6,580 nucleotides of DNA from an uncultured Clostridium sp. (lineage in GTDB: Bacteria; Bacillota; Clostridia; Lachnospirales; Lachnospiraceae): NCBI GenBank assembly GCA_905192625.1, contig CAJJLI010000121.1, positions 1-6,580 of the forward strand. The letters are read 5' to 3'. Positions 1 through 4,815 of this stretch are shown here, piece after piece (the first letter of the stretch is position 1; each line of letters begins with the position of its first letter). The position numbers and the translations under genes are program-made. The notes under the pieces are model-generated. The model made no database searches. It was not told the DNA's origin and was given only the letters and a program-made list of their open reading frames with translations.

Positions 1-1
1 A

Positions 2-97
2 TCAGAACTATTAGAAACAATAAAATATATGTTTGATGATAGGGGATATTCAATTCCATATCGTAAGATGGATATTGTTATAACGAATAATAAATAG
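2..97 (+). CDS. C-terminal fragment of an MscS-family mechanosensitive channel (5' end outside window)
   Basis: Reading from base 2, 31 sense codons lead to a TAG at 95-97. The peptide begins SELLETIKYMFDDRGYSIPY and continues RKMDIVITNNK. It matches the end of the cytoplasmic alpha/beta domain of MscS channels, where E. coli MscS has [20 protein letters not shown] followed by MDVNF. Shared features are LLE, IK, FD, the glycine, S-x-P-Y and M-D followed by a hydrophobic residue (E. coli sequence recalled from memory). Family members are inner-membrane channels that open under membrane tension and release solutes during hypo-osmotic shock. The pore-lining helix and most of the protein lie left of the window, so subfamily and length cannot be judged. 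The peptide stops soon after the conserved strand, as in short MscS proteins without a C-terminal extension. The call rests on a short stretch, but the pattern is specific. Confidence 0.68.
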   Translation, partial: SELLETIKYMFDDRGYSIPYRKMDIVITNNK

Positions 98-110
98 TAA
101 TTTCTTTGTC

Positions 111-139
111 TTGAATAACAAGAAGGGAATTAATATCAT
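111..139 (+). promoter_or_regulatory. Candidate promoter upstream of the 327-358 terminator
   Basis: TTGAAT (111-116) and TATCAT (134-139) are separated by 17 nt, and a perfect TATAAT overlaps at 139-144. Transcription from here would begin near 146-151 and meet the terminator at 327-358, giving an RNA of roughly 210 nt with no convincing reading frame. In such AT-rich sequence, promoter-like hexamers arise by chance, so this is only moderately supported. Confidence 0.3.
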
Positions 140-222
140 ATAATAAGATATCATTCTAAGATTATCTAGTATCTAAATAATTGAAGAATTTGTTAATTTC
201 AACTATTTATAACGATTTCTAA

Positions 223-244
223 TCCATTATTTGTGCATAATGGA
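223..244. repeat. Perfect 8-bp inverted repeat with 6-nt loop
   Basis: The arms TCCATTAT (223-230) and ATAATGGA (237-244) are perfectly complementary and flank the loop TTGTGC (231-236). The right arm is followed by an A-rich run and no T-tract follows on either strand, so it is not a standard terminator. It could be an RNA hairpin or a binding site for a dimeric regulator. The sequence gives no direct evidence for either role. Confidence 0.4.
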
Positions 245-326
245 AAAAATCATAAAATTGAAAAAAAATACTTTTCAAGAAGAAAAAATAGTGGTATTTT
301 ATTTCTAAGAAGTTTATCAGAGCGAG

Positions 327-358
327 GGTGTTCTCAAGTTTGAGAGCACCTTTTTTTT
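327..358 (+). terminator. Strong intrinsic terminator
   Basis: The arms GGTGTTCTCA (327-336) and TGAGAGCACC (341-350) form a 10-bp stem with one T-G wobble and a 4-nt loop (AGTT), followed directly by eight T residues (351-358). This is a textbook Rho-independent terminator. It lies 230 nt past the channel-gene stop and 163 nt before the glnN start. It may end the channel transcript after a long 3' UTR, or end a separate short RNA. No upstream segment was seen that could pair with the left arm as an antiterminator. Confidence 0.9.
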
Positions 359-391
359 AAAATTATTTCATGGGATGATATGAATCTAACG

Positions 392-420
392 TTGTAATTT
401 GAAGATAAATGTGATTTAAT
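392..420 (+). promoter_or_regulatory. Likely glnN promoter
   Basis: TTGTAA (392-397) and TTTAAT (415-420) are separated by 17 nt, and a TG at 412-413 sits one base before the -10, giving an extended -10 element. Transcription would start near 427, with about 94 nt of leader before the glnN ATG. A second possibility closer to the gene is TTTACA (467-472) with TACAAT (487-492). Its spacer is only 14 nt, so it is less likely without an activator. Confidence 0.45.
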
Positions 421-447
421 GATATCTGACTATGAAAGTGTTAATTT

Positions 448-485
448 GTTCTGCTAAACGAATGTGTTTACAGTAACCCTTTTTT
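448..485 (+). terminator. Weak terminator-like hairpin in the glnN leader (possible attenuator)
   Basis: Bases 448-459 pair with 466-477 to give about 11 base pairs with two single-base bulges (C454 and T474). The loop is the hexanucleotide GAATGT (460-465). After two C residues a run of six T follows (480-485). It lies downstream of the better promoter candidate and upstream of the glnN ribosome binding site, as an attenuator would. The stem is AT-rich with few G-C pairs, so it could also be fortuitous. Confidence 0.3.
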
Positions 486-507
486 ATACAATGTTTGCGA
501 ATAAAGT

Positions 508-512
508 GGAGG
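508..512 (+). promoter_or_regulatory. glnN ribosome binding site
   Basis: GGAGG at 508-512 lies 8 nt before ATG 521. It decides the start. The frame is open back to a GTG at 464, which would add 19 residues, but that GTG has no Shine-Dalgarno sequence and the extra residues do not look like a GSIII N-terminus. Confidence 0.85.
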
Positions 513-520
513 AATTTATT

Positions 521-2629
521 ATGGCTGAGAAATTGATGGACATTTTTGGTATGGATGTTTTTGATGAAAGTACCATGGCAGAACGTTTGCCGAAAAAAAC
601 ATTTGCGGCGTTAAAAAAGACGGTCGAAAATGGAGAGGATCTTGACCCTCAAGTAGCCGAAGTAGTTGCGAATGCAATGAAAGATTGGGCAATTGAGAGA
701 GGGGCAACACACTATACTCACTGGTTTCAGCCAATGACAGGAATTACTGCGGAAAAACATGACTCTTTTATTACCCCGACAGCTGGTGGTAAAGTTTTAA
801 TGGAGTTTTCGGGAAAAGAACTTATTAAAGGCGAGCCAGATGCTTCTTCCTTCCCAAGCGGTGGCTTAAGAGCAACTTTTGAAGCGAGAGGATATACAGC
901 CTGGGATTGTACTTCACCAGCATTCCTAAAAAAAGATGCAGCAGGAGTAACACTTTGTATTCCAACAGCATTTTGCTCCTATACAGGGGAAGCACTCGAC
1001 AAAAAGACACCTTTACTTCGTTCCATGGAAGCAATTAGCACTCAAGCGGTTCGTATATTAAAATTATTTGGACACCAAGATGTAACAAACGTATCTTGCT
1101 CTGTTGGAGCGGAACAAGAGTATTTTTTAATTGATAGAGCAAAATACTTACAGAGAGAAGATTTGGTATTTACTGGACGTACATTATTTGGTGCCATGCC
1201 TCCAAAAGGGCAAGAACTTGATGACCATTACTTTGGTTCCATTAAGGAAAGAGTAGCTGCTTTCATGAAGGAATTAAACAGTGAACTTTGGAAATTGGGT
1301 ATTTTATCAAAAACACAGCATAACGAAGTTGCGCCAGCACAACATGAAATCGCGCCAATTTATACAACTGCGAATATCGCAACGGATCACAATCAATTAA
1401 TTATGGATTCAATGAAACGAATTGCAACTCGTCAAGGTTTAACATGTCTCTTACATGAAAAGCCTTTTGCAGGAGTGAATGGTTCCGGTAAACATGACAA
1501 CTGGTCATTGGTAACCAATACTGGAAAAAATCTACTTGATCCAGGAAAAACACCACATGAAAACATTCAATTTTTATTATTTTTATCAGCGATATTAAAG
1601 GCAGTGGACGATCATGCAGATCTATTAAGACTATCTGCATCCAATCCTGGAAATGATCATAGACTTGGAGCAAATGAAGCGCCTCCAGCGATTATTTCAG
1701 TGTTCTTAGGAGAGCAGTTAGCGGATGTTTTATCTCAGTTGATTGAAACAGGTGAGGCAACTAGATCCAAACAAGGTGGACGATTAAGAACTGGAGTTCA
1801 TACGCTACCAGAACTTAACAAAGATGCAACCGATAGAAATCGTACATCACCATTTGCGTTTACAGGAAATAAATTCGAATTCCGTATGGTTGGTTCTTCT
1901 ATGTCAGTCGCTGGACCAAATACTATATTGAATACAATTGTTGCTGATGTATTAAGCGATATGGCAGATGAATTGGAAAAAGCAGAAGATTTTGATTTAG
2001 CAGTTCATGATTTAATTAAAAAAACAGTGACAGAACACCAAAGAATCGTATTTAATGGAAATGGTTACTCTGATGCTTGGGTAGAAGAGGCAGAAAGACG
2101 TGGTTTACCTAATATTAAATGTATGGTAGATTCTGTTTCCTCATTAATAACAGAAAAAGCGATTACTTTATTTGAAAAGCATAAAGTTTTATCAAGTGTT
2201 GAATTGAAAGCGCGTGCAGAAATCGAGTATGAAGCGTATTCAAAGGCAATCAATATTGAAGCAAAAACAATGATTGAAATGGCTTCTAGAAAATATATTC
2301 CAGCGGTGATTAAGTATACAACATCACTTGCAAATAGCATCAATGCCATTAAAACAGCAGTTCCTACCGCTGATGTAAGTGTGCAAGAAAAGTTATTAGT
2401 TGAAGTTTCTTCCTTGTTGACAGAAGCGCAAAAAGCGTTAAACAATCTTATCCTGTTAGATGAAGAAGCAACAAAGAAAGAAGAAGGAGAAGAGCAAGCA
2501 TTTTTCTTCAGAAATTCAGTATTCCCTGCTATGAATGATTTAAGAACTCCAATCGATAAATTAGAAACTTTAGTTGACAAAGAATTATGGCCAGTACCAA
2601 CATATGGAGATTTATTGTTTGAAGTATAG
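521..2629 (+). CDS. glnN: Glutamine synthetase, type III (GSIII)
   Basis: Makes glutamine from glutamate, ammonium and ATP in the cytoplasm, the central step of ammonium assimilation. From ATG 521 the protein is 702 aa, the usual size for GSIII (about 700 aa, against about 450 for type I). It starts [16 protein letters not shown], typical of the family. Visible GSIII landmarks are [10 protein letters not shown] (196-205), the start of the catalytic core with metal-binding Glu; [14 protein letters not shown] (268-281), the His-containing ATP/metal strand; [16 protein letters not shown] (313-328), the glutamate/ATP region; [13 protein letters not shown] (378-390); and [17 protein letters not shown] (439-455), the substrate Arg/Glu strand. 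A charged helical region (about 560-690) ends in [20 protein letters not shown] (682-701), the characteristic GSIII tail. All key motifs look intact, so an active dodecameric enzyme is expected. The gene is monocistronic, with its own leader and a strong terminator. No GlnR-type operator was recognised. Confidence 0.97.
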   Translation: MAEKLMDIFGMDVFDESTMAERLPKKTFAALKKTVENGEDLDPQVAEVVANAMKDWAIERGATHYTHWFQPMTGITAEKHDSFITPTAGGKVLMEFSGKELIKGEPDASSFPSGGLRATFEARGYTAWDCTSPAFLKKDAAGVTLCIPTAFCSYTGEALDKKTPLLRSMEAISTQAVRILKLFGHQDVTNVSCSVGAEQEYFLIDRAKYLQREDLVFTGRTLFGAMPPKGQELDDHYFGSIKERVAAFMKELNSELWKLGILSKTQHNEVAPAQHEIAPIYTTANIATDHNQLIMDSMKRIATRQGLTCLLHEKPFAGVNGSGKHDNWSLVTNTGKNLLDPGKTPHENIQFLLFLSAILKAVDDHADLLRLSASNPGNDHRLGANEAPPAIISVFLGEQLADVLSQLIETGEATRSKQGGRLRTGVHTLPELNKDATDRNRTSPFAFTGNKFEFRMVGSSMSVAGPNTILNTIVADVLSDMADELEKAEDFDLAVHDLIKKTVTEHQRIVFNGNGYSDAWVEEAERRGLPNIKCMVDSVSSLITEKAITLFEKHKVLSSVELKARAEIEYEAYSKAINIEAKTMIEMASRKYIPAVIKYTTSLANSINAIKTAVPTADVSVQEKLLVEVSSLLTEAQKALNNLILLDEEATKKEEGEEQAFFFRNSVFPAMNDLRTPIDKLETLVDKELWPVPTYGDLLFEV

Positions 2630-2673
2630 TCTAGAGATAGCTTACGTAAGATTTCGTTTTTGTGATTAATTTA

Positions 2674-2720
2674 AAAATGATGTTCTCAGATACATAAATG
2701 TAATGAGGACATCATTTTTT
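2674..2720 (+). terminator. glnN terminator
   Basis: The arms AAAATGATGTTCTCA (2674-2688) and TGAGGACATCATTTT (2704-2718) form a 15-bp stem with a single T-G wobble, and the T run continues to 2720. The 15-nt loop contains a small inner pairing (TACA with TGTA). It lies 45 nt after the glnN stop. The A-run before the left arm would also let it work in the opposite direction, although no minus-strand gene is seen nearby. Confidence 0.9.
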
Positions 2721-2741
2721 GTCGTATATTATCTTAAAAAT

Positions 2742-2839
2742 GTACTTGTGCGTGATTTTATGATAGAATTTATACTTATATGTATGGGAAATCCCTTTAT
2801 AATCTGGCTGTATATAAAAAGTACTTGCAAAATGATTTT
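2742..2839 (+). repeat. Imperfect direct repeat GTACTTG-N4/5-TGATTTT (two copies)
   Basis: Copy 1 has GTACTTG at 2742-2748 and TGATTTT at 2753-2759. Copy 2 has GTACTTG at 2821-2827 and TGATTTT at 2833-2839. The gaps are 4 and 5 nt, and the copies are 79-80 bp apart. Each GTACTTG overlaps a possible -35 region: TTGTGC (2746-2751) before TATACT (2771-2776) in copy 1, and TTGCAA before TAAAAT in copy 2. The copies may be tandem promoter units or regulator boxes. Chance similarity in AT-rich sequence cannot be excluded. Confidence 0.35.
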
Positions 2840-2852
2840 TTTTCTGTAAAAT
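2825..2852 (+). promoter_or_regulatory. Likely promoter of the ABC-F gene
   Basis: TTGCAA (2825-2830) and TAAAAT (2847-2852) are separated by 16 nt, with TG directly before the -10. Predicted transcription start is near 2859, leaving a leader of about 130 nt that contains two stem-loops before the ABC-F start codon. Confidence 0.45.
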
Positions 2853-2904
2853 ATAGATAGTTAGAATATACTGGGTTTGTATGCGAAGTATAAATGAAAG
2901 AGAA

Positions 2905-2966
2905 GATGCTATAAAGTTAGCATCCAAGGGTTATCTTATAGAATAATTGAATAAATTAGATAATCC
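2905..2966 (+). promoter_or_regulatory. Two consecutive stem-loops in the ABC-F leader
   Basis: Hairpin 1 has perfect 7-bp arms GATGCTA (2905-2911) and TAGCATC (2918-2924) around the loop TAAAGT. Hairpin 2 has arms GGGTTATCT (2928-2936) and AGATAATCC (2958-2966), 9 bp with one G-T wobble and a 21-nt loop. They are three bases apart and end 24 nt before the start codon. Neither is followed by a T-tract, so if they act it would be on translation or RNA stability. A 21-codon frame (2881-2946, MRSINEREDA...) overlaps both, but it lacks a good ribosome binding site. Confidence 0.3.
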
Positions 2967-2990
2967 GCATAAGAAAGGCTAGGTATAAAA

Positions 2991-4616
2991 ATGATTCAAG
3001 CAAGTAATGTAACACTTAGATTAGGGAAGCGTGCTCTATTCGAAGATGTGAATATTAAATTTACTGAGGGTAACTGTTATGGATTAATTGGTGCGAATGG
3101 AGCTGGTAAATCTACGTTTTTAAAGATTTTATCTGGACAGATTGAGCCAAGCAAAGGTGATATTATTATAACACCAGGTCAGAGATTGTCCTTCTTACAA
3201 CAGGACCACTTTAAATATGATGCATATGATGTTTTAAATACCGTAATAATGGGAAATGAAAGACTTTACAGTATCATGAAAGAAAAAGATGCCATCTATG
3301 CAAAAGAAGATTTTACAGAAGAAGATGGTATTAAAGCAAGTGAGCTAGAAGCAGAATTTGCAACTTTAAATGGTTGGGAAGCAGAATCCGATGCTGCTAC
3401 TTTATTGAATGGTCTTGGAATTGATACAGAATTACATTATAAGTTAATGAGTGAGCTTAATGGTGCTCAAAAGGTGAAAGTACTGTTAGCGCAAGCATTG
3501 TTTGGTAATCCAGATATCTTGTTACTAGACGAACCTACCAACCATTTAGATTTAGAAGCGATTCGTTGGTTAGAAGAGTTCTTAATTAACTTTGAGAATA
3601 CTGTAATCGTTGTATCCCATGACCGTTACTTCTTAAATAAAGTCTGTACACATATTGCAGATATTGATTATGCTAAAATTCAATTATATGCTGGTAACTA
3701 CGATTTCTGGTATGAATCCAGTCAGTTAATGGTTAAGCAGATGAAAGAAGCAAATAAAAAGAAAGAAGATAAAATCAAAGAGTTACAAGATTTTATTCAA
3801 CGTTTCTCTGCAAATGCTTCAAAATCAAAACAGGCAACATCTAGAAAGCGTGCACTTGAAAAGATTGAACTTGATGATATACGTCCTTCTAGTAGAAAGT
3901 ATCCTTATATTGACTTTAGACCAAGTCGTGAAATTGGAAATGAAGTATTAACAGTTACGAATTTATCAAAGACAATTGATGGTGTAAAAGTACTTGATAA
4001 TATATCATTTATCATTAATCGTGGAGATAAAGTTGCTTTTGTTGGACCAAATACATTAGCTACGACCACATTATTTAAGATTTTATCAGGTGAGATGGAA
4101 CCAGATGAAGGAGAATACAAGTGGGGAATTACTACATCTCAAGCGTACTTCCCAAAAGACAATACAAAGGAATTCTCTGGTGAAGAAATCATTGTTGACT
4201 GGTTAATGCCATACTCCCCAGAAAAGGATGTTACTTATGTACGTGGATTCTTAGGTAGAATGTTATTTGCTGGAGAAGAAGGCGTTAAACAAGTTAAGGT
4301 ATTATCTGGTGGTGAGAGAGTTCGTGTAATGTTATCTAAGATGATGATTATGGGTGCAAACGTTCTTATCATGGATGAGCCAACAAACCATTTAGATATG
4401 GAATCCATTACAGCTCTTAACAATGGTATGATTAAGTTCCCAGGAGTTGCGCTATTTACTTCACAGGATCATCAGTTTATTCAAACCATTGCAAATCGTA
4501 TTATGGAAATTACTCCAAACGGTTTGATTGATAAGATTTCATCTTATGATGAGTATCTTGATAGTGATGAAATGGCTCGTAAGAGACAGGTTGTTAACGT
4601 AAATACTGAGGAATAA
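2991..4616 (+). CDS. ykpA: ABC-F family ATPase, YkpA/YbiT type
   Basis: A soluble ABC protein with two nucleotide-binding domains (NBDs) and no membrane segments. ABC-F proteins bind the ribosomal E site and affect the P-site tRNA. Length is 541 aa. NBD1 has Walker A GANGAGKST (34-42), a degenerate signature LNGAQ (156-160), Walker B ILLLDEPTNHLD (176-187) and switch His210 in VSHDRYF. The charged inter-domain linker (about 243-300, KQMKEANKKKEDKIKELQDF then SANASKSKQATSRKRALEKI) is the P-site tRNA-interacting region. NBD2 has a degenerate Walker A GPNTLATTT (352-360), an intact signature LSGGE (438-442), Walker B VLIMDEPTNHLD (458-469) and SQDH (491-494) with Gln at the switch-His position. 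GNCYGLIGANGAGKSTFLKI and RFSANASKSKQATSRK closely resemble B. subtilis YkpA as recalled. That points to a housekeeping ABC-F rather than a known antibiotic-resistance type, though resistance cannot be excluded. ATG 2991 has AAAGG at 2974-2978 and AGG at 2981-2983 upstream. Confidence 0.93.
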   Translation: MIQASNVTLRLGKRALFEDVNIKFTEGNCYGLIGANGAGKSTFLKILSGQIEPSKGDIIITPGQRLSFLQQDHFKYDAYDVLNTVIMGNERLYSIMKEKDAIYAKEDFTEEDGIKASELEAEFATLNGWEAESDAATLLNGLGIDTELHYKLMSELNGAQKVKVLLAQALFGNPDILLLDEPTNHLDLEAIRWLEEFLINFENTVIVVSHDRYFLNKVCTHIADIDYAKIQLYAGNYDFWYESSQLMVKQMKEANKKKEDKIKELQDFIQRFSANASKSKQATSRKRALEKIELDDIRPSSRKYPYIDFRPSREIGNEVLTVTNLSKTIDGVKVLDNISFIINRGDKVAFVGPNTLATTTLFKILSGEMEPDEGEYKWGITTSQAYFPKDNTKEFSGEEIIVDWLMPYSPEKDVTYVRGFLGRMLFAGEEGVKQVKVLSGGERVRVMLSKMMIMGANVLIMDEPTNHLDMESITALNNGMIKFPGVALFTSQDHQFIQTIANRIMEITPNGLIDKISSYDEYLDSDEMARKRQVVNVNTEE

Positions 4617-4620
4617 AAAT

Positions 4621-4685
4621 AAAGAGGACTGCTTTAAGATAGCAATTCCATTGTGGGATTCTTATCTTAAGTGGTCCTTTCTCTA
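4621..4685 (+). terminator. ABC-F gene terminator
   Basis: A long interrupted stem-loop begins 5 nt after the stop codon. AGGAC (4625-4629) pairs with GTCCT (4674-4678), TTAAGATA (4634-4641) with TATCTTAA (4663-4670), and AATTCCA (4644-4650) with TGGGATT (4654-4660, one wobble). T residues follow the outer stem (4678-4680, then CTCT). The T-tract is short, so termination may be less efficient than at the other two terminators. Confidence 0.72.
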
Positions 4686-4686
4686 A

Positions 4687-4715
4687 TTGACTTATTTCTC
4701 TCATAACATTAAAAT
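4687..4715 (+). promoter_or_regulatory. Promoter of the GH13-like gene
   Basis: TTGACT (4687-4692) and TAAAAT (4710-4715) each match consensus at five of six positions, with an ideal 17-nt spacer. This is the best sigma-A-type promoter in the window. It sits directly after the ABC-F terminator and would start RNA near 4722, giving a leader of about 95 nt. It implies the GH13-like gene is transcribed on its own and is not a silent remnant. Confidence 0.6.
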
Positions 4716-4749
4716 GGTAAGTAAATAAATATACTAGTAAAATAAAAAA

Positions 4750-4770
4750 GCAATTTATTAAAAAAATTGC
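4750..4770. repeat. Inverted repeat in the GH13-like leader
   Basis: GCAATTT (4750-4756) and AAATTGC (4764-4770) form a perfect 7-bp stem with a 7-nt A/T loop. Read on the minus strand it is followed by six T residues (complement of the A run at 4744-4749), so it resembles a weak minus-strand terminator. No minus-strand gene is apparent to its right, so its role is unclear. Confidence 0.3.
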
Positions 4771-4815
4771 GTTTAATAATAAGAAGCATATGTGTCCTAT
4801 TTCTTGAGAGAAAAC

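Noticed and set aside
240..308. 22-codon frame MEKIIKLKKNTFQEEKIVVF (last two residues YF)
   Set aside because: No Shine-Dalgarno sequence before the ATG, Lys/Ile-rich composition as expected by chance from A-rich DNA, and the start codon lies inside the inverted repeat.
439..477. GlnR/TnrA-like operator before glnN (TGTTA at 439-443)
   Set aside because: The required TAACA half-site at the right spacing is absent. TGTTA alone is common in this AT-rich region.
464..520. Upstream GTG start that would lengthen glutamine synthetase by 19 residues
   Set aside because: No ribosome binding site. The added residues do not resemble GSIII proteins, while ATG 521 has GGAGG at ideal spacing and starts with the typical GSIII N-terminus.
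2065..2580. 171-codon open frame on the minus strand with a hydrophobic central part
   Set aside because: It lies wholly inside glnN. The complement of the Lys/Glu/Ala-rich helical C-terminal region naturally reads as hydrophobic and Ser-rich residues, and there is no supporting ribosome binding site or family resemblance.
2641..2650. Perfect 10-bp palindrome CTTACGTAAG after glnN
   Set aside because: Flanks do not extend the symmetry, it has no loop for a hairpin, and a site of this size can occur by chance. No regulator could be assigned.
331..2688. TGTTCTCA shared by the left arms of the terminators at 327 and 2674
   Set aside because: Only eight bases with different flanking sequence. 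More likely coincidence than a repeat family.
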